64,000 nt of DNA, taken from a virus. A program made the translations under genes and the position numbers. Under the pieces are notes generated by a model. That model made no database searches. It was given only the letters and a program-made list of their open reading frames with translations, and was not told the origin of the DNA. This document shows positions 24,676 to 32,149 of this stretch, one piece after another. The stretch covers positions 20,508 to 84,507 of IMG/VR virus record IMGVR_UViG_3300042469_000068. One strand, 5' to 3'. Every line of letters starts with the position of its first letter. The stretch's first letter is position 1.

Positions 24676-25179
24676 TTAAGCTTTCTTTCTGGTATTAAAC
24701 CTAGACTTTAACATTATTGCTACTGTTTCATCAAGTGTTTCATACTCAACAACAAGATTTTCCACTTTTGGAAATTCACTTTTTGGAAAAAACTTTACCA
24801 AAAGATTATTAGGATTTACACCAGCACGCCGAGCCTTTCTTGCTCCAGGATGATCTTCATCATGTCTAGAAACTCCATGAAGTTCCTTCACAAATCTATA
24901 TACTCGTTGTCTCATAGAATGATTACTTCCTCCAGTGTATAGACAAGACATATCGTTGATCGTCTTTTCATATATCGCGTATAGTCCTGGACAATCTATC
25001 TCACTATATTTTGGCTGTATAAAATTAAATTCTTCTTCATGGAATGAGATTGAGCATTCCCTGTTTGGTGTAATAAATGAATTTATGCGATAAAAAGGTT
25101 TACTGTAACCAAGAGTGACTATCTTTCTGGCATAGTCCCAATTGTCAACATAAACATCACCATACAAATCGATTGCCAT
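24676..25179 (-). CDS. GIY-YIG-like endonuclease domain protein
   Basis: In this 167-residue protein GLYAIYEKTINDMSCLYTGG gives a GLY...YTG version of the GIY-YIG core, followed by SMRQRVYRFVKEL with the expected arginine and later DETVAIMLKSRFN with the acid and asparagine positions. The first 65 residues are a separate segment that may bind DNA or partners. It sits between the clamp and clamp-loader genes, a common site for mobile endonucleases in T4-like phages. No intron or intein is visible, so it may be a free-standing homing enzyme or a DNA repair nuclease. Confidence 0.6.
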   Translation of the reverse strand: MAIDLYGDVYVDNWDYARKIVTLGYSKPFYRINSFITPNRECSISFHEEEFNFIQPKYSEIDCPGLYAIYEKTINDMSCLYTGGSNHSMRQRVYRFVKELHGVSRHDEDHPGARKARRAGVNPNNLLVKFFPKSEFPKVENLVVEYETLDETVAIMLKSRFNTRKKA

Positions 25180-25386
25180 TTACTTTACCTTTTTCCATTT
25201 AAAACCTAAGATCAACTCTTGCATCTTACGATGGAACCAATTAGGTTCTTGTCCTTCAAAAGGAGTGTAGACAAGACCTCTTTTGGAACCAAACAAATGA
25301 CATTGCCAGTCTGAAGATTTAGGCGGAAAATCTATAGATGTTATCCGTGAATCCTCAATAACATATTTGTTTCTATCATCCATCAC
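25180..25386 (-). CDS. Small conserved phage protein
   Basis: The 68-residue protein has KSSDWQCHLFGSKRGLVYTP and FHRKMQELILGFKWKK, an aromatic pattern I associate with small conserved hypotheticals of T4-like cyanophages. It overlaps the DsbA/GapR-like gene by four bases (ATGA) and abuts the GIY-YIG-like gene, so all three are probably on one mRNA with gene 45. Function is unknown. Confidence 0.6.
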   Translation of the reverse strand: MMDDRNKYVIEDSRITSIDFPPKSSDWQCHLFGSKRGLVYTPFEGQEPNWFHRKMQELILGFKWKKVK

Positions 25387-25667
25387 TTCATCACGGCGTC
25401 ATAGAATTCTTCGAACTGACGGTTCTCTTCCTGCTCTTCGGCATAGTTGGACTTGTAGTAGACCTTTGCCATGCGGCGAATGATCTTCTTATCCACACCA
25501 GTCTTATCAACTGCGCCATCCAACGCGCTCTTCTGGAAGTCTCGCTCGGAAGCCACGCGCGTCATGCTATCGTTCATTTCACGAATAGCATTCTTCAAGT
25601 CTGTCTTCTGAGTTTCGGTAAGAGAATTGATACTCACGAAAGGCTTATTGTGTCCGATACCAGCCAT
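25383..25667 (-). CDS. DsbA/GapR-like small dsDNA-binding protein
   Basis: The 94-residue product is taken from the ATG at 25667 just after the gene 45 stop. It begins MAGIGHNKP; GIGHN recurs at the N-termini of DUF2312/GapR-like proteins of alphaproteobacteria and their phages. The rest is a coiled helix pair with GVDKKIIRRMAKVYYKSNYA and EENRQFEEFYDAVMK, comparable with T4 DsbA (double-stranded DNA-binding, late transcription) in its C-terminal half. Binding to dsDNA and an effect on late transcription or topology are inferred. The two families cannot be told apart by eye. Confidence 0.5.
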   Translation of the reverse strand: MAGIGHNKPFVSINSLTETQKTDLKNAIREMNDSMTRVASERDFQKSALDGAVDKTGVDKKIIRRMAKVYYKSNYAEEQEENRQFEEFYDAVMK

Positions 25668-25668
25668 A

Positions 25669-26334
25669 TTACTTTGTCTCCAATGCGATGAAATACTTGA
25701 TCTTGTCCTTGAATACGCCACTTGTAGAAGTAAACTTGGCAAATGCTCCAAGCTGCATCTCTACATCATAGTCACCAGGAACGAGCTTGATGTTATCAAC
25801 CTTAAACGATGCGATGAAGTCAGCACCCTTGTAATCATTCAACTTGAACGAAGCTGAATTGGAAGTGTCGTTTGCCTTCTCATGGGTCTGTAAACGAATT
25901 TCACCATTCTTACCAACAACGGAAAGATGAGTGAGATTGTTCATAGCTGCCAAACGAAGAAGCTTGGTCAGAATGGCATTCGTGAGAGTGAAGCTAACAT
26001 CGACCTGCTTAAGCTTCAACTCCTTGTCGGGAGGAGATACGATAAGGTTAGGCGAACAAGAATAATAATTGAAAGCGATATCGCCATCATTCATCATTAC
26101 AGAGTTTTCGCTAAAGCTTAGATCAGGATTTCCAAGAGTAGAAACATTACCCAGGAACTGATTTAGATCATAGATGCCGAACTGAGATGGAATCGCGTCT
26201 TCAAGTTCGACTTCAACAAGAATGGACTTCTCAGGGGAAATAGTCTTCTGAACATTTCCCTTCTGCAAGACAAGTCCGGAATTGATCGCAGAAAAGTTCT
26301 TCAATACACTTAGGGTGTTTTCACTAATCTTCAT
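25669..26334 (-). CDS. 45: Sliding clamp gp45
   Basis: The 221-residue protein starts KISENTLSVLKNFSAINSGL and has FGIYDLNQFLGNVSTL, PDLSFSENSVMMNDG and the second-domain strand FTLTNAILTKLLRLAAMNNL, matching T4 gp45 over its whole length. The trimeric ring gives processivity to gp43 polymerase and, with gp55 and gp33, activates late transcription. A promoter candidate lies at 26370-26398 inside the end of gene 1. The leader GGAGATTATATT precedes the ATG. Confidence 0.95.
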   Translation of the reverse strand: MKISENTLSVLKNFSAINSGLVLQKGNVQKTISPEKSILVEVELEDAIPSQFGIYDLNQFLGNVSTLGNPDLSFSENSVMMNDGDIAFNYYSCSPNLIVSPPDKELKLKQVDVSFTLTNAILTKLLRLAAMNNLTHLSVVGKNGEIRLQTHEKANDTSNSASFKLNDYKGADFIASFKVDNIKLVPGDYDVEMQLGAFAKFTSTSGVFKDKIKYFIALETK

Positions 26335-26359
26335 AATATAATCTCCAGTGTTTTTTAGT

Positions 26360-27010
26360 TTAGGCTGCTAGTATAGCAGGCTTTTGTGGGCCTGTAAAGA
26401 CTTTTAGCATGTGACCAATATCAGCTTCAAGCATGGAAATGCTTCCATTATTATCAAGCTGATAATCCATAATCTGACCTGCCCATGCCCATTCGGAATA
26501 GTGGACTTTGTAATGATCTACCATTCTATCTTGAGCAATAGAATCATTTGCGTTTGCTTTCACTGCTTCATCATACCAAACAGGATCAGCATTACGACAA
26601 ACACGAACAGCGAAGCCGCCCTTTGACCGCATCCATTCAATCTCATTTGGGAATCGAACATCTGCGATAACTACATTCTTGTACATTTCCATCTTACGCT
26701 CAAGCGCATATACCCAAACATCCTTATGAAATACATCACGACCGGCTTCGGTACCCATTAGCTGTAGAGCAAGGCGAGGAGAGAAATCATAGCCAAACTT
26801 TGTCGACCACCATTCGTCCTTAGTCTCGCGGAAACTACGGCTTTCATCCGTATCACCTTCGAGGAGAGACCGCTGCCATCCGAAGATGGCAGCAGTTGCG
26901 TCCTTAACAGCATCCGCAAATGAAAGCTTTACGAAGCCGTGTTTCTCAACTAGAATATCAGCCGCAGTTCCTTTACCGCTACCGATAAAACCAATTACAC
27001 CAATGATCAT
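26360..27010 (-). CDS. 1: Deoxynucleoside monophosphate kinase gp1
   Basis: The 216-residue kinase opens MIIGVIGFIGSGKGTAADIL with Walker A GFIGSGKGT, then KLSFADAVKDATAAIFGWQR, LLEGDTDESRSF and the lid/base region RLALQLMGTEAGRDVF. VVIADVRFPNEIEWM is the typical T4 gp1 segment. It phosphorylates dTMP, dGMP and, in T4, hydroxymethyl-dCMP. It overlaps the glycosyltransferase upstream by one base (ATGATC around 27010). If this phage makes modified pyrimidines, this kinase would handle them. Confidence 0.92.
   Translation of the reverse strand: MIIGVIGFIGSGKGTAADILVEKHGFVKLSFADAVKDATAAIFGWQRSLLEGDTDESRSFRETKDEWWSTKFGYDFSPRLALQLMGTEAGRDVFHKDVWVYALERKMEMYKNVVIADVRFPNEIEWMRSKGGFAVRVCRNADPVWYDEAVKANANDSIAQDRMVDHYKVHYSEWAWAGQIMDYQLDNNGSISMLEADIGHMLKVFTGPQKPAILAA
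26370..26398 (-). promoter_or_regulatory. Promoter candidate for gene 45
   Basis: On the minus strand TTTACA (26393-26398), 17 bases and TATACT (26370-26375) form a near-consensus promoter inside the end of gene 1. The -10 box lies in the loop of a five-bp hairpin (CTGCT with AGCAG), recalling the fused elements at 1948 and 27940, though no T run follows. Confidence 0.55.
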
Positions 27011-27903
27011 TATAGATTTCCTGTATGATTAGCGATTGCTTGCATGTTTCCAGTAAAGGCATAAGTGCCAACGTGCTGAGTTTTCATCCATGGGCACAGC
27101 CAAATTTGACCGCCCATCTTTCTCCAGTACTGACAGAACATATAATCTTCTGAGAGATAGCGATGAGAAGCCGTCTTCTCTGCTTCCATAAACTTCTTAG
27201 CGGCTCCACTTACATCTTCACCATTTGAAGCTTTCAAGACAAGAGAATACAAATCATCATATGTATAACCATTATCCATAACGGTATCAAAGTATGCGTG
27301 AATGTAACGAGTGCCATCAAAATTTGCTTGACCAATATGATCGGGCTTATAGTTCTGCTTAGGATAAGCTTCTCTAAACTTATCAAAAACTTCTCTCTTG
27401 ACCATCATGTAACCAGTTCCAAGTTCAAGAACTTCAAGAGGTTCTCTCACATTAAATGACTTTGTACCAGGAACAGGATTAAAGACATAATCGCCAACAA
27501 GACCCTCAAGTTCTCCTGGATTGATTACAGGATTTTTAGCTAGAGCAGCAACTATATTTTTCCAGTTAATTGCCTTCTTTGGATAAGGAGCACCAATTAC
27601 GTCCTTATCAAGGGCCATCATCGCAAGAATATCTTGCGGCTCGAAATGAATATCGGAATCGAGAAAGAGTAAGTGAGTATAACCAGAACGCAAGAATTCA
27701 TCTACGAGATAATTTCTTGCGCGAGTAATTAGGGATTCGTTAAACAGAAATGAGAATCTATTTTCAATTCCATATTGAAAACAAATTGCTTGAAGGTCTA
27801 GACAAGCCTTCATGTAAAGACCGTTATTAACACCACCGTACATAGGCGTTGCTATGAACAGCTTGTTCTTTCTCAGGTCTTCAACTTTGATTGATAATTC
27901 CAT
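27010..27903 (-). CDS. GT-A glycosyltransferase-like protein
   Basis: The 297-residue protein has KLFIATPMYGGVNNGLYMKA, RARNYLVDEFLRSGYTHLLF and LDSDIHFEPQDI, where D-S-D is the metal-binding acid cluster. HRYLSEDYMFCQYWRKMGGQ and QHVGTYAFTG form the acceptor-side end. Such proteins are common in T4-like cyanophages and pelagiphages. It has its own promoter fused with the terminator of the winged-helix gene, so it starts a new unit leading into genes 1 and 45. The acceptor (DNA base, virion protein or lipopolysaccharide) is unknown. Confidence 0.75.
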   Translation of the reverse strand: MELSIKVEDLRKNKLFIATPMYGGVNNGLYMKACLDLQAICFQYGIENRFSFLFNESLITRARNYLVDEFLRSGYTHLLFLDSDIHFEPQDILAMMALDKDVIGAPYPKKAINWKNIVAALAKNPVINPGELEGLVGDYVFNPVPGTKSFNVREPLEVLELGTGYMMVKREVFDKFREAYPKQNYKPDHIGQANFDGTRYIHAYFDTVMDNGYTYDDLYSLVLKASNGEDVSGAAKKFMEAEKTASHRYLSEDYMFCQYWRKMGGQIWLCPWMKTQHVGTYAFTGNMQAIANHTGNL

Positions 27904-27917
27904 GCGGGTACTCCATA

Positions 27918-27968
27918 ATAAAAAGGGATGCTACGCTTATATATAGCATCCCTTTTTGGACATGTCAA
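27918..27968 (-). promoter_or_regulatory. Fused terminator and promoter between the winged-helix gene and the glycosyltransferase
   Basis: A 13-bp stem (27944-27956 with 27921-27933) followed by TTTTTATTATGGAG forms a strong intrinsic terminator. TTGACA (27963-27968), 17 bases and TATATA (27940-27945) form a promoter whose spacer is the left arm and whose -10 starts the loop. Transcripts begun here start within or after the loop and so cannot fold the terminator. Confidence 0.75.
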
Positions 27969-27974
27969 TAAAAA

Positions 27975-28187
27975 TTAGGCAGCAAAACGATAAAACATCT
28001 TGCGCTTACCGTTAACAGTACGGTAGTTGCTATAGATGCGATGGCCTTCAAGAGTGCGTAGGTCATACACACGCTTGGAAACGCTGGCCTTAGGTACACC
28101 AGTCAGACGGGCAATCTGGGCAACAGTGATGCCAGCACCCTTGGTATTCTGACGGAGAACCTTAGCAACCTTACGAATCTGAGACAT
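27975..28187 (-). CDS. Winged-helix/HTH transcription regulator
   Basis: This 70-residue basic protein has a clear helix-turn-helix (ITVAQIARLTGVPKASVSKR, about residues 20-39) followed by a wing-like HRIYSNYRTVNGKRKMFYRF. The fold is a MarR/Rrf2-sized minimal winged helix. It is monocistronic: a consensus promoter and a 110-base leader lie upstream, a terminator downstream. A perfect 8-3-8 palindrome sits between the -35 and -10 of its own promoter, so autorepression is a good hypothesis. GGAG stands eight bases before the ATG. Confidence 0.8.
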   Translation of the reverse strand: MSQIRKVAKVLRQNTKGAGITVAQIARLTGVPKASVSKRVYDLRTLEGHRIYSNYRTVNGKRKMFYRFAA

Positions 28188-28208
28188 TCAATAACTCCAT
28201 AATAAAAT

Positions 28209-28260
28209 AACCGCTTTGTTGGAACAGACACTATGGCGCGGTTGTCTACCATAGTGTCTG
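28209..28260 (-). promoter_or_regulatory. Leader hairpin with pseudoknot potential
   Basis: In the leader of the winged-helix gene, a 12-bp perfect stem (28249-28260 with 28225-28236) encloses a 12-base loop. AACCGC in that loop (28238-28243) can pair with GCGGTT ten bases downstream of the stem (28209-28214), an H-type pseudoknot layout. The likely transcription start near 28256 trims the outer stem to about 8 bp. A 5' stability or translation-control element is inferred. Confidence 0.5.
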
Positions 28261-28262
28261 CT

Positions 28263-28291
28263 ATTATACATTAGGTAGAACCTAATGTCAA
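28263..28291 (-). promoter_or_regulatory. Perfect consensus promoter with internal palindromic operator
   Basis: TTGACA (28286-28291), 17 bases, TATAAT (28263-28268) on the minus strand match the sigma70 consensus at all twelve positions. The spacer region holds CATTAGGT-AGA-ACCTAATG (28269-28287), a perfect 8-bp inverted repeat that fits a dimeric repressor site. It lies seven bases after the cobS-like stop codon. Confidence 0.85.
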
Positions 28292-28297
28292 CTCTTT

Positions 28298-29521
28298 TTA
28301 AGTGAAGACCACTTCGTCTTCATTCTTAGACTTATCTTCTTCCTTAGTTTCAGTCTTCGGAAGAACCTTTTCGTCCAGCTTGGCGTAGAGATCAAAGAAG
28401 CCAGTCTTGGTATCCACATCAAAGCGGTTGAGACAGAGCTTGATTGCCTTCTCACGATCCTGACCGAAGATGGCGTAGGCTTCACAGATATGAACCAGAC
28501 GGCGAGTGGAGATGATATCGGAGACCGCACCATCGTAGAACGCCTTACGGATCATGTCAGCCCAGTTGACCAGCTTGTCAGCAAAGTCCTTATCTTCAAT
28601 GCCAGAAGTCTTCAGGACATTGTTGAGGATCTTGGCCTCAGTCTTGGTCGAAGGATATTCCTGTTCGAACGTGATAGAGAAACGCTCAAGGAAAGCTTCG
28701 TTCATCACGTTGGTACCGATGAAGCGACCATCGTCTGAACCCTTACCCTTGGTGTTAGCAGTGGCAAGGATGTTGAAGCCCGGAGCCGGAGTGACCACAC
28801 GGTTGATCTTCTTGAGGTAAACGGGCTTACCCTCGAGGATCGGCTGGAGACACATAAGCTTGGCGTCACCAAGATCAACCTCGTCCAGAAGCAGGATGGC
28901 ACCACGTTCCATGGCCACGATAACCGGGCCGTTCTGCCAGACAGTCTTACCGTCCGAGAGACGGAAGCCACCGATGAGATCATCCTCATCAGTTTCCTTG
29001 GTGATGTTGGCGCGAACAAGCTCACGACCTTCCTGAGCGCAAATCTGCTCAATCATCATAGTCTTACCGTTACCAGACAGACCGGTGATGTAAGTCGGAT
29101 AAAACTTACGAGACTTGACAATCATCCGAACATCCGGGAAGTGACCGAAGGGAACATAACCAGAAGCCTTAGTCGGCACCAGATCAATACCACGGTTCTC
29201 TACCGCGTGAAGCGGAACAACCGCAGCGGCTGCCATCTGCATTTCGGAAGCGTTAGCAACCTCGTCCATCGCAACAACGGGAACGCTTGAAGCGATATCG
29301 GCCGTCTTGGAAGACTTTACAGCCGCAACAGGAACATCGGTAAGCGAATACATTCCACGACCGACGCGCACGGCGTCATTCTTGGTCAGCCAAAGCGGAT
29401 CCTTCAGCTTGTACTTCTTCATAATGTGGACAACTTCCGCGCGGGAAATCGTATTGACCTTACCAAATTCCTTAGCAACAGCGGCGAGGAACGGGGTCTT
29501 ATCAACAGGGCGCTTAGCCAT
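28298..29521 (-). CDS. CobS/MoxR-like AAA+ ATPase
   Basis: The 407-residue protein has Walker A TGLSGNGKT (146-154), Walker B AILLLDEVD (208-216), sensor-1 ILATANT and the arginine-finger region NEAFLERF (about 274-281), with DEDDLIGGFRLSDGKTVWQN typical of CobS. In bacteria CobS with CobT drives cobalt insertion by CobN. Phage CobS-like genes are known, especially in cyanophages, but usually without CobN. The N-terminal 110 residues are phage-specific. It follows the CobT-like gene with its own consensus promoter. A MoxR/VWA chaperone pair remodelling a protein complex is as plausible as a cobalamin role. Confidence 0.85.
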   Translation of the reverse strand: MAKRPVDKTPFLAAVAKEFGKVNTISRAEVVHIMKKYKLKDPLWLTKNDAVRVGRGMYSLTDVPVAAVKSSKTADIASSVPVVAMDEVANASEMQMAAAAVVPLHAVENRGIDLVPTKASGYVPFGHFPDVRMIVKSRKFYPTYITGLSGNGKTMMIEQICAQEGRELVRANITKETDEDDLIGGFRLSDGKTVWQNGPVIVAMERGAILLLDEVDLGDAKLMCLQPILEGKPVYLKKINRVVTPAPGFNILATANTKGKGSDDGRFIGTNVMNEAFLERFSITFEQEYPSTKTEAKILNNVLKTSGIEDKDFADKLVNWADMIRKAFYDGAVSDIISTRRLVHICEAYAIFGQDREKAIKLCLNRFDVDTKTGFFDLYAKLDEKVLPKTETKEEDKSKNEDEVVFT

Positions 29522-29559
29522 TAGGTATTTTCCTTTGTGTGTGTTTCGATTATGTGTAT

Positions 29560-29588
29560 ATTATAGACTAGGAAGAGGTGATTGTCAA
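29560..29588 (-). promoter_or_regulatory. Perfect consensus promoter for the CobS-like gene
   Basis: TTGACA (29583-29588), 17 bases and TATAAT (29560-29565) on the minus strand match the consensus at all positions. The TGA stop of the CobT-like gene is part of the -35 box. AAAGGA precedes the ATG at 29521. Confidence 0.85.
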
Positions 29589-31816
29589 GCGGCAATTCGC
29601 TTGACAACCTGAGTGAGTAGAACTCGGGAAATTGACTTCTTTTCCGAGAACTTAATGAACGCCGAGGCAAGACCACGGCGAGTGGCATCCTTAGCAACCA
29701 CAAGATTTCCACTGGAAACGTTGAAGGTCAAGGCGTTAATGATATAGTATTCATCATAACCAGCGGAAGTCACACCGAAGAAGCCGTTGTCTTTCCAGCA
29801 AGTGGCAGCCTTACCACGGTGAGCAGCGTTTCCATAACCATGGTAGCGGTCATAAACACGCTTGAAGCCGTTGGAGTTAATGAAGAAGCCGATCAGATTA
29901 CAGTCAGTCCGATCCTTCAGGATCTTAAGAAGGACAGGAGTGATGTTATCATTCCGAAACGCATGACTAGAATACTTCACAGTCGGAAGGTCATAAGTCT
30001 TCTTGGTGATATCGTCCTGAATGATAATCTTACGCGGCTTCCAGCCGATGTTCACACCGTTGATTGAACCAGACATAGGATCGGAATCACCATCAGTAAT
30101 GAATACCGTATTGACAATCTGTACCTTGGACTTGGCCTTGAAACGATTGACAATTTCCGAAGCAGCCACAATACAAGGATTGAGCGGCGTGGAAGTCAAG
30201 TCATCACAAGCCAGACCACCATGTCGGGAAGACATAATAAACAGATGGTACATTGCGTCATTCAACTCCTGAATTTTCATTCGGGACGAAAGCAAGTTTC
30301 GGGCAACAAAACTATCAACACAAATTTCGTTGGTGTTTTTAGTGAAGCCAGCCGACAACCGAGTCCGATCATTGTCGCTATAAGAGACACAACGGAAAGC
30401 GTAGACCTCGAACGGGATCTGGACTCGCTTACAGAACATTACCAGTGAAAGCAACTGTCGGACAGTCTTCCGCAGATTTGTATCCATGGAGCTTGACCAG
30501 TCAACAAACATGACAAAGCCATGGTTCTTGCCGCTGGCTACCGTAGTGATACGACGGAACAGATCATCATTATACCGATAAGAATGAAGCTTGTTAGTGT
30601 CAAGCATACCAGTCTTGGCGGTGCTGGTGCGAGAATATTCGTCTGCGGACTTACGCATTTCGAATTCCTTGACCATGAATGAAATGGCCGAGTTTTCACT
30701 GGACTTGAACTGATTGAGTTCCTTGCGAACGGCAAGAAGCCAATCTGGATCAAACCTACGGCGAGCCAATTCGCGCCGCTGATCATCAAGCACGACCTTG
30801 AAGTCATGAACCGTACGGTCATAGTCGGCAATCTTCGGTAGCTTGGCATAGACATAATCATATTCGGAATCGATGATTAGGTCATTCTGCTTTTCCTGCC
30901 AAGCCTTTTCAGTCTCGGACTCGGGAACATCATCATTACCGTTAGAGGCAGTACCGACGTTGGACTCGGCGTCTTCCTTCTCACCGTCTTCGGTAGAGGC
31001 CGAGCCATTACGCTCATCCTCGTCCTCGTCCTCATCGCCGTCTCCATCATCATCCTGATCCATAGACTGGCTGGACTGCGAAGGATCGGACTCGGCGTCT
31101 TCATCATCGCCAAAGTCCATTTCATCGCCATCTTCACCGTCTTCGGTATCATCACCGAAGCCAGACTTGGCTTTCATCATGTCCGGGCCGGCTTCTTCTT
31201 CCTGCTGATTTTCCATCTGCTGCTTAGACCAGCGATAGATTTCCTCAGTAAGAGCCAGAACCTCTTCAAAGGTCTCGGCCGCTTCAACCTTGCGGAGCAT
31301 TACCTTCTCTTCAGGAGAAAAGTTAATGCCGAGCATAACGCCACCCTTACAGTAAATGTTAAGGCGGTCGATAAAGGACATAGAGTTAACGTCCTTAGTT
31401 GCGGTACCGAAAAAGTCCTTTTCGATTAGTTCGGCATAGCCCTTGATGTAGTTCCGACGGGCACCAGGGAAGCGGCGCTTCTGGCGCTTGTCAATGCGGG
31501 CGTCTTCAATGACATTAACAAAGCCCTTGATAGCACCCAGAGCACGGTTGGAAGTCTCTCCAAGACGGGCTGCGATAGCCTTGAGGTTCTCTACAAAGTC
31601 TTCACCAGGAGTGTCCAGAGCATGGCCAACCTCATGGACGACCAGCATATCGTAAAGATCATCCGACATTTCACGCCAGACAGGCAGCATCAGGACGCGG
31701 TTCTTAACATCGAACCAAGCGGTCTTAGCCGATGCGGAATGTTGAACCGTAATGTTTTCCGTAGCCAGCAACTTGGCCAGCTGGGACTTTGCGTTATGAT
31801 TATGTGAAACTTCCAT
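29585..31816 (-). CDS. CobT-like VWA protein with N-terminal HEVGH motif
   Basis: The 743-residue protein has an N-terminal domain with VVHEVGHALDTPGEDFVENL (HExxH at 61-65, zinc-metallopeptidase-like), then a helical part, a strongly acidic linker of about 90 residues (about 215-305), and a C-terminal VWA domain. That domain carries the MIDAS motif VDWSSSMDTN (Asp at about 439) and later FITDGDSD. This is the CobT layout. MIDAS metal binding lets it couple to the CobS ATPase encoded next. Local G+C is higher than in neighbours. Whether HEVGH is catalytic is unknown, since no third ligand can be assigned. Strong promoter at 31840-31868. Confidence 0.85.
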   Translation of the reverse strand: MEVSHNHNAKSQLAKLLATENITVQHSASAKTAWFDVKNRVLMLPVWREMSDDLYDMLVVHEVGHALDTPGEDFVENLKAIAARLGETSNRALGAIKGFVNVIEDARIDKRQKRRFPGARRNYIKGYAELIEKDFFGTATKDVNSMSFIDRLNIYCKGGVMLGINFSPEEKVMLRKVEAAETFEEVLALTEEIYRWSKQQMENQQEEEAGPDMMKAKSGFGDDTEDGEDGDEMDFGDDEDAESDPSQSSQSMDQDDDGDGDEDEDEDERNGSASTEDGEKEDAESNVGTASNGNDDVPESETEKAWQEKQNDLIIDSEYDYVYAKLPKIADYDRTVHDFKVVLDDQRRELARRRFDPDWLLAVRKELNQFKSSENSAISFMVKEFEMRKSADEYSRTSTAKTGMLDTNKLHSYRYNDDLFRRITTVASGKNHGFVMFVDWSSSMDTNLRKTVRQLLSLVMFCKRVQIPFEVYAFRCVSYSDNDRTRLSAGFTKNTNEICVDSFVARNLLSSRMKIQELNDAMYHLFIMSSRHGGLACDDLTSTPLNPCIVAASEIVNRFKAKSKVQIVNTVFITDGDSDPMSGSINGVNIGWKPRKIIIQDDITKKTYDLPTVKYSSHAFRNDNITPVLLKILKDRTDCNLIGFFINSNGFKRVYDRYHGYGNAAHRGKAATCWKDNGFFGVTSAGYDEYYIINALTFNVSSGNLVVAKDATRRGLASAFIKFSEKKSISRVLLTQVVKRIAA

Positions 31817-31839
31817 TGTGTCCTCTTGATTATGGACTT

Positions 31840-31868
31840 ATCTTATACGAATATGGGTCGATTGTCAA
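31840..31868 (-). promoter_or_regulatory. Promoter for the CobT-like gene
   Basis: TTGACA (31863-31868), 17 bases and TAAGAT (31840-31845) on the minus strand. The TGA stop of the 52-residue upstream gene lies inside the -35 box, as at the CobT/CobS junction. AGAGGA lies in front of the ATG at 31816. Confidence 0.65.
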
Positions 31869-32023
31869 TCATAAGATTGATTAGACGGGCGATCAGAGAA
31901 AAGACGCGGAAACATCTTATGAAGACGAATTTGCAACTTAAGCGCAAGTATCGGCGGAATAAAAGTCACATACATGGTGCTATAAGCAAGGTAGTCTTCA
32001 AGCTTAAGAATGATCTTGGTCAT
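31865..32023 (-). CDS. Small 52-residue protein with a hydrophobic segment
   Basis: The ATG at 32023 has GGAG six bases upstream and the frame ends in a TGA at 31865. The protein starts MTKIILKLEDYLAYSTMYVT and continues FIPPILALKLQIRLHKMFPR, giving a hydrophobic stretch flanked by basic residues, so peripheral membrane association or a single short membrane segment is possible. No family is recognised. It is bounded by a terminator upstream (32083-32120) and a promoter at its stop codon, which supports a separate unit. Confidence 0.55.
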   Translation of the reverse strand: MTKIILKLEDYLAYSTMYVTFIPPILALKLQIRLHKMFPRLFSDRPSNQSYD

Positions 32024-32082
32024 AGTGTTCTCCATTGTCATACACTATATATGGGGATGACAAGTCGGTTTTACAAGTGGTC

Positions 32083-32120
32083 AAAAAGCATACCAGCCAT
32101 GCGGTGGACACATGGCTGGT
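32083..32120 (-). terminator. Intrinsic terminator after the TAGT-like gene
   Basis: A perfect 10-bp stem (32092-32101 with 32111-32120) with a nine-base loop is followed on the minus strand by a short T run (32083-32087). It ends the transcript of the gene at 32150-33124. Confidence 0.75.
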
Positions 32121-32149
32121 GGCTAAGTCATTGATTTTATTGGGTTCGG

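Noticed and set aside
28298-31816. Direct assignment of the CobS/CobT-like pair to cobalamin synthesis
   Set aside because: No CobN or other pathway gene is seen in the window, so the metabolic role is left open.
32024-32082. Promoter for the 52-residue gene
   Set aside because: TTGTAA and TTGTCA occur, but no -10 hexamer stands at 16-18 bases from either.
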